From Spirochaetaceae bacterium (GTDB lineage: Bacteria; Spirochaetota; Spirochaetia; Treponematales; Breznakiellaceae), in NCBI GenBank assembly GCA_031255315.1, contig JAIRSS010000059.1:1-9499 (forward strand): a stretch of 9,499 nucleotides of DNA, in the 5' to 3' direction. The notes under the pieces are model-generated. The model did no database searches, was not told the origin of the DNA, and worked only from the letters and a program-made list of their open reading frames with translations. Below, one piece after another: positions 1 to 6,927 of the stretch (position 1 is the first letter of the stretch; each line of letters begins with the position of its first letter). The position numbers and the translations under genes are program-made.

Positions 1-447
1 GGTAACATTGACGATAAGGTGATTGAGTCCCGGACCATGGCCGGCGGGGAGGCTGTACGCCGGCGGCGGGAGTGTACCGTCTGCGGGTTCCGGTTTACCA
101 GCTATGAGCGGATCGAAGATAAGCAGTTCATGGTGATTAAGAAGAACGGCCGGCGGGAGCCTTTTGACCGGCTTAAGATTGAACGAGGCGTCCAGCGGGC
201 GCTGGAGAAACGCCCGGTAGCCCAGATGACCATAGAACGGCTGGTGAACGAGGTGGAGGACGCCGCCGCCATGCAGGGGAAGGCCGTTCGGGAGATAGAC
301 GCCGCCGCCATCGGGGATTTGGTGCTGAAAAAACTGGAAACCTTAGATAAGGTCGCTTATATACGGTTCGCATCGGTGTACCGCCAGTTCGAAAATATGG
401 ATGAATTTGTGGGTGAGATTCAAAAGATGAGAGGAAACAACTCATGA
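1..447 (+). CDS. nrdR: Transcriptional repressor NrdR, 5' end outside window
   Basis: NrdR is a zinc-ribbon plus ATP-cone repressor of ribonucleotide reductase genes; it senses ATP/dATP and binds NrdR boxes in nrd promoters. Frame 1 is open from base 1, and the visible protein begins GNIDDKVIESR, so only about six residues (the usual MRCPxC start holding the first zinc cysteine pair) are missing. A GTG at 19 is internal, not the start. Visible motifs are the arginine run after GGEAV, the second zinc pair CTVC (visible residues 25 and 28), GFRFTSYER, and the ATP-cone from about residue 40 (VIKKNGRREPFDRLKI) to the conserved DKVAYIRFASVYRQFENMDEF near the C-terminus. The length of about 154 residues fits the family. 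Its stop overlaps the nrdD start (ATGA at 444-447), so repressor and target are co-translated and probably autoregulated. Any NrdR boxes would lie upstream of the window. Confidence 0.95.
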   Translation, partial: GNIDDKVIESRTMAGGEAVRRRRECTVCGFRFTSYERIEDKQFMVIKKNGRREPFDRLKIERGVQRALEKRPVAQMTIERLVNEVEDAAAMQGKAVREIDAAAIGDLVLKKLETLDKVAYIRFASVYRQFENMDEFVGEIQKMRGNNS

Positions 448-2510
448 TTAGACACGTCGTTAAACGGTCGGGAGAGGTGGCGCCCTATGATCGCGCCAAG
501 ATTTATAACGCGGCGCTCAAGGCGTTTCATGCTGCGGGCGGCGCGGAGGACGGCGGAAACCCCTTCACCCGGCGGGCGGAACGCATCACGCGGCTGACGG
601 AGGAAAAAATTGAGGCCCTCATGTCGGGGAGGCATCCCAACTCAATCCCGGCTATCGAGGAGATTCAGGATTTGGTGGAAACCGCCCTTATCGAAGCGGC
701 GGAAACAGCGGTTGCCAAGGCGTACATCCTCTACCGGGCTAAACACGAGGCTATGCGGGACGCGCAAAAACTCATGCTGGACATTGATTCAACCATGGAC
801 GGGTACCTCAGGCAGTCCGACTGGCGGGTAAATGAAAACGCCAACGTCAACTATTCCCTGGGCGGGCTTATCCTCCATAATTCCGGGAGCATCACCGCCC
901 ATTACTGGCTCAAGAACATCTATCCTCCGGAAATTGCGGAAGCCCACCGGAATGCGGACTTTCACATCCACGATCTTTCCATGTTCTCCGGGTACTGCGC
1001 GGGGTGGTCCCTGCGGCAGCTTATCGCCGAGGGCCTGGGCGGGGTGCGGGACAAGATCACCAGCAAGCCCGCCAAACACCTTTCCACGCTGATGCAGCAG
1101 GCGGTGAATTTTCTGGGCTGCCTCCAGAACGAATGGGCCGGAGCGCAGGCGTTCAGTTCCTTCGACACCTATGTTGCCCCCTTTGTGAAGGCCGACGGGC
1201 TTTCCGACCGGGAACTCAAGCAATGCCTCCAGAGTTTTGTCTTCGGGGTGAACACCCCCAGCCGTTGGGGAAGCCAGGCGCCGTTCACCAACATCACCCT
1301 AGACTGGACCGTCCCGGCAGACCTTCGCGATAAGAAGGCGGTGGTAGGGGGCGAGGAAACGGACTTCACCTATGGAGACTGCGGGGAAGAGATGGACCGG
1401 GTGAACCGCATCTTCATCGAACTTATGCTGGAAGGGGACGCCGAGGGCCGGGGGTTTCAGTACCCTATCCCGACCTATAACATAACCGCCGATTTCAACT
1501 GGGAGAGCGAAAACGCCCGCCTGCTCTTTGAAATGACGTCCCGGTACGGTACGCCGTACTTCCAGAATTTCGTCAATTCCGATCTGAACCCGGCGGATGT
1601 CCGGTCTATGTGCTGCCGCCTCCGGTTGGATAAACGGGAGCTCCGCAAGCGGGGAGGCGGCCTTTTCGGGTCCGATGAGCTTACCGGCTCCATAGGGGTG
1701 GTAACCGTCAACCTTCCCCGCATCGGCTTCCTTGCTAAAGATGAGGCCGATTTCTTTGCCCGCCTTACCCGCATGATGGACCTGGCCAAGGAAAGTCTGG
1801 TCGTCAAGCGGAAGGCGGTGAACCGGCTCTTGGAAGCGGGCCTTTTTCCCTACACGAAGCGCTACCTTTCAAACCTGGACAACCACTTCAACACCATCGG
1901 CCTTGTCGGGATGAACGAGTGCCTCCTCAATTTTCTGGGAGACGGCGCGACCATAGCCACGCAAGCGGGCCGGGCGTTTGCGCTTTCGACGCTGCGCTTC
2001 ATGCGGAACAAACTTGCGGATTTCCAAGAGGAGACCGGGGAGCTTTTCAACCTGGAGGCCACTCCCGCAGAGTCAACCTCCTACCGGCTGGCAAAACATG
2101 ACAAGCGGCGCTGCCCTGGCATCATCACGGCGGGCGGGACCGGCGGGGAACCCTACTACACCAATTCCACCCAACTGCCGGTTATGGAAACCGAAGACAT
2201 ATTCGACGCCCTGGACCTTCAGGAAGAGCTTCAGGCGGCCTACACGGGCGGTACGGTGTTCCATGTTTTTCTGGGAGAAGCCATTGAAGACTGGCGGGCC
2301 TGCCGGGATCTGGTCAAGGCCATATCCCACACCTACCGCATTCCCAGTTTCACTATTTCCCCGACGTTTTCAGTATGCCCGGTTCACGGCTACTTGCGGG
2401 GGGAACACTTCACCTGCCCCCGTTGTGAAGCGGAAACGGAGGCCGCGCTGAAACAGAAGATAGCGGCGTTGGAACAGGAGCGCACCGAGGCTTTGGCTCA
2501 GGCGGGGTAG
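444..2510 (+). CDS. nrdD: Anaerobic (class III) ribonucleotide reductase, catalytic core lacking the glycyl radical domain
   Basis: The product is a class III RNR that reduces ribonucleotides to deoxyribonucleotides in the cytoplasm without oxygen. Domains in order: N-terminal ATP-cone (residues 3-98, VVKRSGEVAPYDRAKI), then the ten-stranded barrel with SLGGLILHNSG (138-148), NADFHIHDL (170-178), NTPSRWGSQAPFTNIT (270-285), YGTPYFQNFVNSDLNP (368-383), the Cys pair MCCRLRLD (C390/C391, candidate catalytic thiol region) and GLVGMNE (486-492). A zinc ribbon follows with C645, H648, C658 and C661. In the family the glycyl radical motif RVxGYxRPVxNWN follows almost directly; here the protein instead ends in a 27-residue charged helical tail (EAALKQKIAALEQERTEAL) and a TAG stop. 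No radical glycine motif is present anywhere in this ORF; it is in the next gene. The start ATG at 444 overlaps the nrdR stop and has GAGG at 431-434. The sequence resembles the Thermotoga-like type more than the E. coli type. Confidence 0.95.
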   Translation: MIRHVVKRSGEVAPYDRAKIYNAALKAFHAAGGAEDGGNPFTRRAERITRLTEEKIEALMSGRHPNSIPAIEEIQDLVETALIEAAETAVAKAYILYRAKHEAMRDAQKLMLDIDSTMDGYLRQSDWRVNENANVNYSLGGLILHNSGSITAHYWLKNIYPPEIAEAHRNADFHIHDLSMFSGYCAGWSLRQLIAEGLGGVRDKITSKPAKHLSTLMQQAVNFLGCLQNEWAGAQAFSSFDTYVAPFVKADGLSDRELKQCLQSFVFGVNTPSRWGSQAPFTNITLDWTVPADLRDKKAVVGGEETDFTYGDCGEEMDRVNRIFIELMLEGDAEGRGFQYPIPTYNITADFNWESENARLLFEMTSRYGTPYFQNFVNSDLNPADVRSMCCRLRLDKRELRKRGGGLFGSDELTGSIGVVTVNLPRIGFLAKDEADFFARLTRMMDLAKESLVVKRKAVNRLLEAGLFPYTKRYLSNLDNHFNTIGLVGMNECLLNFLGDGATIATQAGRAFALSTLRFMRNKLADFQEETGELFNLEATPAESTSYRLAKHDKRRCPGIITAGGTGGEPYYTNSTQLPVMETEDIFDALDLQEELQAAYTGGTVFHVFLGEAIEDWRACRDLVKAISHTYRIPSFTISPTFSVCPVHGYLRGEHFTCPRCEAETEAALKQKIAALEQERTEALAQAG

Positions 2511-2582
2511 AACGCGGCGGTTCCTCTTCTTGGGCGGGTAATCTTTACTGGTGAAGGAAAACCGCGGGGTTCGCGGACTATG

Positions 2583-2655
2583 GGGCGGGGTATGAAACCC
2601 TGAGCCTAACCACTACTAGTGTTTACAAGGTACTAGAGAACAACATACCCCGCCC
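2583..2655. repeat. Perfect 12-bp inverted repeat (long hairpin)
   Basis: GGGCGGGGTATG (2583-2594) is the exact reverse complement of CATACCCCGCCC (2644-2655). A G-U pair (2582 with 2656) could extend the stem in RNA. The 49-nt loop contains TACTAG twice as a direct repeat and short internal stems (CACT/AGTG; CTAGT with ACTAG). In RNA this would be a strong GC-rich stem just upstream of the glycyl-radical gene. The short size and paired ends would also suit a tiny mobile repeat, but no target duplication is visible. Confidence 0.6.
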
Positions 2656-2700
2656 TTCAGAGCGCGGCTGTTGATTCAAAATTTATGAAATTTACGTTGA

Positions 2701-2705
2701 AGGAG
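2701..2705 (+). promoter_or_regulatory. Shine-Dalgarno site for the glycyl-radical/thioredoxin gene
   Basis: AGGAG lies 7 nt before the ATG at 2713, and an in-frame TGA at 2698-2700 excludes any earlier start. This site shows that the displaced radical domain is translated on its own, not as a frameshifted continuation of NrdD. Confidence 0.8.
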
Positions 2706-2712
2706 AAATATC

Positions 2713-3210
2713 ATGCGGAATCTTGAGGATATCGAAAATGATTTGAACGCAGCGCGGGCGGCTCTTTCCCGTGCGGAAGGAACCCCCGCGGAAGTATACA
2801 GCCGTATCGTCGGGTACTACCGGTCTGTGCGGAACTGGAACAAGGGAAAGCGGGAGGAATATGGGGAGCGGAAATCGTTCCGCTTGCCTGCCGAAGAAGA
2901 ACTCCCGGCGAAGCCCGCCGGAAAAGCCGCCGGGGAGGAACCCTCCCGCGCTCCGGTACTATCCGCCGAGGGACGGCTCCTGCTGTTTGTGCGCCCTGCG
3001 TGTCCGGCCTGCCCCGGGGCCAAGGATGCGGCGAACCGGCTCGGCATTCCCGTTGACACGGTAAACGCCGATACGGAAGCCGGCATGGCGGAAGCAGTAC
3101 GGCGCCGAGTCTTCTCCACCCCCACGGCGATACTCCTTGCGGGGAACGGCGTGGAAGTGGGCCGCGTCTTTGACGCGGGAAGCATCCGCGCCCTGGCCGC
3201 CGGCGAATAG
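2713..3210 (+). CDS. Separate NrdD glycyl radical domain fused to a thioredoxin/NrdH-like domain
   Basis: This 165-residue protein has two parts. Residues 27-54 match the C-terminal glycyl radical segment of NrdD (EVYSRIVGYYRSVRNWNKGKREEYGER), with G34 the expected radical glycine. Before it is a short helical stretch (LEDIENDLNAARAALSR, residues 4-20). After a Pro/Glu/Ala linker (58-86), residues 87-160 form a small redoxin domain: a beta strand, the active site CPAC (C97, C100), a helix, and the cis-proline signature FSTPTAIL (P137), as in thioredoxin, glutaredoxin or NrdH. NrdD proteins normally carry the glycyl segment at their own C-terminus; here the preceding NrdD lacks it. My inference is that this protein docks on the NrdD core, is the substrate of NrdG, and carries the dithiol that re-reduces the NrdD active site. 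A spare-part role, as YfiD/GrcA plays for pyruvate formate-lyase, is possible, but no intact NrdD copy is in the window. The gene lies between nrdD and nrdG. Confidence 0.85.
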   Translation: MRNLEDIENDLNAARAALSRAEGTPAEVYSRIVGYYRSVRNWNKGKREEYGERKSFRLPAEEELPAKPAGKAAGEEPSRAPVLSAEGRLLLFVRPACPACPGAKDAANRLGIPVDTVNADTEAGMAEAVRRRVFSTPTAILLAGNGVEVGRVFDAGSIRALAAGE

Positions 3211-3234
3211 GCCGCCGGTACCGGTAACCGCGCC

Positions 3235-3972
3235 GTGCCTGGGGAACAAGTCCTCCTGCGGAAGACCAGCCTTGTTGATTATCCCGGAAAGGTGGCGGCT
3301 GTGCTGTTTTTTCCGGGATGTACCCTGCGGTGTCCCTGGTGCCAGAATGGAGAGCTTGCCGCTCCCTTAGAACGCGCCGCTCCCGGCGGCCTGACCGGGA
3401 GGGCGGGCCTTGTTACCCTGGACGACGCGCTGGGCCACATCGAAAAACGCCGTTCCGTTTTGGGTGGAGCAGTCCTCAGCGGCGGGGAGCCGACCGCCCG
3501 CAGCAGTCTGGGCGAAATCATCAGACGTATCAAAGCCCTGGGTCTCCTAGTAAAACTGGATACGAACGGAATGCACCCCGATGTTCTGGAACTCCTCTTT
3601 TCCCGGAACGAAACCCAGCCCGATTATCTGGCCCTGGACCTGAAACTCCCGCCCGAACGGTATGGGGAGCTTGTGCCGGCGGGGAATAGGAACGCACCGG
3701 GAGAAGCCCTGGTGAAAAGCGCCGCGCTCATCCGGTCTTCCGGCATAGCTCACGAATTCCGCAGCCTCGCCCTCCCCGAGGGGCGTCTTGCGCCGGAGGA
3801 AATCCCGGCTATGGCCGTCCTGGTTGACGACGCGCCCTGGTACTTCAGATCATTCCAGCCCGGAACCTGCCTGGACCCGGCATGGAACCGCTTGGACGCG
3901 CCCGGACCGGAAGAAACCGCCGCATTAGCCCGGAACGCCCGGGACGCCGGAAAAAAGGGGATTGCACTCTAA
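3235..3972 (+). CDS. nrdG: Anaerobic RNR-activating protein, radical SAM enzyme
   Basis: NrdG is the activase that uses a 4Fe-4S cluster and S-adenosylmethionine to abstract hydrogen from the NrdD glycine. The protein shows SLVDYPGKVAAVLFFPGC, the radical SAM motif CTLRCPWC (C29, C33, C36), SGGEPT (82-87), KLDTNG (107-112), LALDLK (132-137) and the C-terminal WYFRSFQPGTCLDP (202-215). At 245 residues it matches the longer Thermotoga-type activase rather than the short E. coli NrdG. The GTG at 3235 is the only sensible start: it lies 24 nt after the TAG of the upstream gene in the same frame, with no other start between. There is no clear Shine-Dalgarno, so translation may depend on coupling to the upstream gene. 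Its target glycine is presumably in the immediately preceding gene. Confidence 0.9.
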   Translation: MPGEQVLLRKTSLVDYPGKVAAVLFFPGCTLRCPWCQNGELAAPLERAAPGGLTGRAGLVTLDDALGHIEKRRSVLGGAVLSGGEPTARSSLGEIIRRIKALGLLVKLDTNGMHPDVLELLFSRNETQPDYLALDLKLPPERYGELVPAGNRNAPGEALVKSAALIRSSGIAHEFRSLALPEGRLAPEEIPAMAVLVDDAPWYFRSFQPGTCLDPAWNRLDAPGPEETAALARNARDAGKKGIAL

Positions 3973-3996
3973 GCCCGCTTGGGGTTGAATGGTTCC

Positions 3997-4719
3997 ATGA
4001 CTGCCGAAGAAAAAACCGTCCTGGCCAAAGCCCTGGACCTGGCCGAAGATTATCTACGGGACGGGTACGCCCGTAGCCGGGGGGAGTACGTCTTCGCCGA
4101 AGATCCGCCAGAGAACGTCGCCGTATCCCTTCCTCCCCAGCCGGCGGATTCCCTGGAAGCGCTGAAGGAGGATATACGCCGCTGTACCGCCTGTCCCCTG
4201 CATACCGTCAGGGGGAAGCCCCTAATCGGGGACGGCGCGGGCGGCCCGCTGGTCCTCATCCTTGGGGACGCCCCGAGCAAAGAGGACGAAGAAGCGGGTA
4301 CGCCCTTCGCGGGGCCGGCGGGGGAATTGCTGGACCGTATGCTGGGCGCGATAGCCCTTTCCCGTGAGGCGAACTGCTATCTTACTCACCGGATAAAGTG
4401 CCGGCCCCCCGAAGACGGAAGCTCCCACGCGCCTGAGGCGGCGTCCCTGGCTGCCGCCGCCTGCGCTCCCTTTTTGAAACGGGAACTGGCCCTCCTCAAG
4501 CCCGTGCTTATCCTCACCCTTGAATCATCTGCGGGCTGTTCCCCAAAAACCCCGGAACTATCCGGGATTCCTTGCTTTTCGACGTATCACCCGGCCCTGA
4601 TTCGATCTGATGAACGGCTGAAACGTCCGGCCTGGGAACAACTCAAAGTCCTCAGTGCAACCTTGACCGGCCTTGACCGGGATTACGCCGACGCGCTCAG
4701 AATCTCTCGGAGAGGCTGA
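3997..4719 (+). CDS. Uracil-DNA glycosylase, family 4 (Fe-S type), divergent
   Basis: Family-4 UDGs excise uracil from DNA and carry a 4Fe-4S cluster. From ATG 3997 the protein has 240 residues. An N-terminal part of about 55 residues (MTAEEKTVLAKALDLAEDYL) precedes the domain. The four likely cluster cysteines are CTAC (C63, C66), KCRPP (C135) and C156. Motif 1 reads LGDAPSKEDEEAGTPFAGPAGELL (89-112) where the family usually has GEAPGxxED. Motif 2 reads STYHPALIR (195-203). The stretch between LTLESSAG and GIPCFSTYHP looks about 15-20 residues shorter than usual and lacks the LRG element. A TTG at 3979 would add six residues, but it lies only 6 nt after the nrdG stop; ATG 3997 is preferred, though neither has a strong ribosome site. 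Activity may be altered, given the changed motif 1. Confidence 0.82.
   Translation: MTAEEKTVLAKALDLAEDYLRDGYARSRGEYVFAEDPPENVAVSLPPQPADSLEALKEDIRRCTACPLHTVRGKPLIGDGAGGPLVLILGDAPSKEDEEAGTPFAGPAGELLDRMLGAIALSREANCYLTHRIKCRPPEDGSSHAPEAASLAAAACAPFLKRELALLKPVLILTLESSAGCSPKTPELSGIPCFSTYHPALIRSDERLKRPAWEQLKVLSATLTGLDRDYADALRISRRG
4709..4715 (+). promoter_or_regulatory. Strong Shine-Dalgarno fixing the GTG start of priA
   Basis: GGAGAGG at 4709-4715 lies inside the end of the UDG gene, 6 nt before GTG 4722. It supports the GTG start and hence a proline-rich N-terminal extension on PriA, and it shows translation coupled to the upstream gene (stop at 4717-4719). Confidence 0.7.
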
Positions 4720-4721
4720 CG

Positions 4722-6776
4722 GTGGCCCTCCCCTCCCCCGCCCCGCCGCCGCCCGATACAGGAGAACCTGCCGATTCCCCCGAACCGTATGGCTCCGAAT
4801 ACCTGGACATAGTCTTTGACATCCCGGTGAACCAAACCTTTACCTATCGAAAAGACGCCGGGAATGCCGCGGCGCCGGGAAAACGGGCAATGGCTCCGTT
4901 CGGTGCGCGGGAAATCCTGGGGTATGTCATTGACGGGCGGGAATCCCCTCCCGAAGGAATGGCCCCCCAGAATATAAAGGCGGTGCGCCGGGTAGTGGAT
5001 AAGGAACCCGTCTTTGACGCGGAAGACCTTGCCCTGGCCCGCTGGGTATCGGGATACTACCTCTGCAGCTTGGGAGAAGCTCTGGCGGCCATGATCCCTT
5101 CAGGCCGACGGGCCTCGGCGTTTTCCGCCTTTCCCGATGAGATTGAAGAAATGACGGGAACCGCCCTGGAGCTTTCGGATGAACAGCGCCGGGCCGTAGA
5201 AGCCCTGACCGCCGAAACATCGGACGACGCAACGGCGGCGGGCCGGTTTTATCTTTACGGTATTACCGGTTCGGGAAAAACCGAGGTGTTCCTCCGGGCG
5301 GCGGAACGCCTGCTTGCGGCGGGAAAATCGGTGATCTACCTGGTCCCGGAGATCTCCCTGACCCACCAGACCGCAGAAGCCATAGGCCGGCGCTTTGGCC
5401 AGGGAGCGGCTACTATTCATTCAGGGATGACCCCCAGCGCCCGGCTGCATGAGTGGCTCCGTATACGCCGGGGGGATGTCCGCATCGTGGTAGGCCCCCG
5501 AAGCGCGGTCTTCGCCCCGGTGCGGAACCTGGGACTCATCATCATAGACGAGGAGCAGGACGGGTCGTACAAGTCCGGGAATACCCCCCGCTATCACGCC
5601 CGGCAGGTCGCCATGTACCGGGCCGCCCGGGAAAAAGCCCGGCTCGTTATGGGGTCCGCGACTCCCTCGGCGGAAGCCTGGAAACTCATCGCCGACGGAG
5701 GCATCACCCGGCTGACCCTGTCCCGGCGGCTCGCCGGGGGCAGTCCGCCTCAGGTGATCCCCGTTAGCCTGGAACACACCGACAGCTGCCTTTCCCGTGA
5801 ACTCAGGGAAGAGATCCGGAAGACCGCCGCTCTGGGACGGCAGACCATCCTCTTCCTCAACCGCCGGGGTTTTGCCTATTTCTACCATTGCCGGGACTGC
5901 GGATACGAGCTTACCTGCCGCCACTGTTCAGTATCCCTGACCTACCACAAAGACCGGGGCCGGGCGGTCTGCCATTACTGCGGGTACTCCGCAGCGCCCC
6001 CCCGCGCCTGTCCCCGCTGCGGCTCCCTGGAAGCGGGATTTACCGGCTTTGGTACGGAGATGATCGAGGAGGAAACCCGCCGGGCCTTCCCGGATTTGCG
6101 GATCGCCCGGATAGACGCCGACTCTCTGGGCGCGATGGGAAGCCTCAAAGAGACCCTTGACCGCTTTAAAGCCGGGGAGATAGACCTGCTCCTGGGAACC
6201 CAGATGGTCGCCAAGGGGCTCAACTTCCCCGGCGTGCGCCTGGTGGGGGTGGTTTTTGCCGACACAGGCCTCCATCTGCCGGACTTTAGGGCGGCGGAAC
6301 GGACCTTCTCTCTCATCGTACAAGTAGCCGGGCGGGCGGGCCGCTATTTCCCGGACGGCACGGTGATAGTCCAAACCTTGCGCCCCCGCGACCCGGCCAT
6401 TACCCGTTCCTGCGCCCTGGATGTAGCGGGCTTCTTTGCCGCCGAACTCGTCTATCGGAAAGGCCTGGGCTTTCCCCCCTATTCCCGGCTCATCAGGTTC
6501 ACCGTCCGTTCCCGGGACGCTCTGAGGGCGGACAAAGCCATAAACCGCGCCGCCTTCCTCGCCCGACCCCTTCTTCCTCCCGGCGCGGATATGCTGGGCC
6601 CCTCAGAATGTCCCATCGGCGTCATCGCTGAAAACTACCGCCGGCAGATCCTTCTCCGGGGCCCGGACATGGGCCCCCTCCATGGGGCCGCCCGGACCAT
6701 CCTTACCCGCTATGAAAAGGGAAAGGACAGCCGGGTCTATCTCGAGGTAGACGTAGACCCGGTGAACCTCTTGTGA
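4722..6776 (+). CDS. priA: Primosomal replication-restart helicase PriA (N')
   Basis: PriA is a superfamily-2 3'-5' helicase that recognises stalled forks and reloads the replisome. The 684-residue protein has a Pro-rich extension (MALPSPAPPPPDTGEP), then the N-terminal DNA-binding domain starting YLDIVFDIPVNQTFTYR (27-43). The helicase core has Walker A GITGSGKT (180-187), the Walker B box IIIDEEQ (273-279), motif III GSATPS (311-316), FLNRRGFAYF (378-387), GTQMVAKGLNFPGV (492-505) and motif VI QVAGRAGR (534-541). The zinc module carries all eight cysteines: C390/C393, C399/C402, C417/C420, C430/C433. The Walker B box reads DEEQ instead of the usual PriA DEEH. The protein ends VYLEVDVDPVNLL, typical of a complete PriA C-terminus. 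It starts 2 nt after the UDG stop and is the last gene of the + strand block. Confidence 0.95.
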   Translation: MALPSPAPPPPDTGEPADSPEPYGSEYLDIVFDIPVNQTFTYRKDAGNAAAPGKRAMAPFGAREILGYVIDGRESPPEGMAPQNIKAVRRVVDKEPVFDAEDLALARWVSGYYLCSLGEALAAMIPSGRRASAFSAFPDEIEEMTGTALELSDEQRRAVEALTAETSDDATAAGRFYLYGITGSGKTEVFLRAAERLLAAGKSVIYLVPEISLTHQTAEAIGRRFGQGAATIHSGMTPSARLHEWLRIRRGDVRIVVGPRSAVFAPVRNLGLIIIDEEQDGSYKSGNTPRYHARQVAMYRAAREKARLVMGSATPSAEAWKLIADGGITRLTLSRRLAGGSPPQVIPVSLEHTDSCLSRELREEIRKTAALGRQTILFLNRRGFAYFYHCRDCGYELTCRHCSVSLTYHKDRGRAVCHYCGYSAAPPRACPRCGSLEAGFTGFGTEMIEEETRRAFPDLRIARIDADSLGAMGSLKETLDRFKAGEIDLLLGTQMVAKGLNFPGVRLVGVVFADTGLHLPDFRAAERTFSLIVQVAGRAGRYFPDGTVIVQTLRPRDPAITRSCALDVAGFFAAELVYRKGLGFPPYSRLIRFTVRSRDALRADKAINRAAFLARPLLPPGADMLGPSECPIGVIAENYRRQILLRGPDMGPLHGAARTILTRYEKGKDSRVYLEVDVDPVNLL

Positions 6777-6927
6777 ACGGGGAAATTACCGCGGGGCGTA
6801 TCCGGGAATAAGGCCGGGATGGACGGGGATAGGATTTCACCAAATAACAAGCGCCCGTGGAACCGCTATACCACATTTCGGTAATTCCTACCGCAACGCA
6901 AAAATCCTGGTTATCCGGCGTACTGCG

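Larger units (their letters stand above)
2511..2712 (+). other. Structured gap between the two nrdD parts
   Basis: This 202-nt gap is the longest inside an otherwise tightly packed operon, and it falls exactly between the NrdD core and its displaced radical domain. It holds a small hairpin (CCGCG at 2562-2566 with CGCGG at 2572-2576), then a perfect 12-bp inverted repeat (2583-2594 with 2644-2655). Next comes an AT-rich stretch (about 2671-2700) and a Shine-Dalgarno site. No reading frame bridges the two coding regions: the downstream frame has TGA at 2698-2700, and the upstream frame stops at 2508-2510 and again at about 2601. No T-run follows the long stem, so a Rho-independent terminator is not supported. 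I recognise no riboswitch class. It could be an insertion scar, an RNA-processing site or a regulatory leader. Confidence 0.5.

Noticed and set aside
2541..2660. Cobalamin or other known riboswitch upstream of the radical-domain gene
   Set aside because: GGTGAAGG superficially recalls a cobalamin element, but the conserved B12 box and core pattern are not there.
2685..2726. Mini-ORF MKFTLKEKYHAES overlapping the start of the glycyl-radical gene
   Set aside because: No ribosome site and only 13 residues; it is likely chance within the AT-rich leader.
2400..2760. NrdD split explained as a simple frameshift or sequencing error
   Set aside because: The two parts are 202 nt apart, the gap has stops in both relevant frames, and the second part has its own Shine-Dalgarno and ATG. 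A single indel cannot join them.
4661..4680. Perfect tandem 10-bp repeat CCTTGACCGG x2 in the UDG gene
   Set aside because: Lies in coding sequence near a variable C-terminus; two short copies are most simply slippage or chance.
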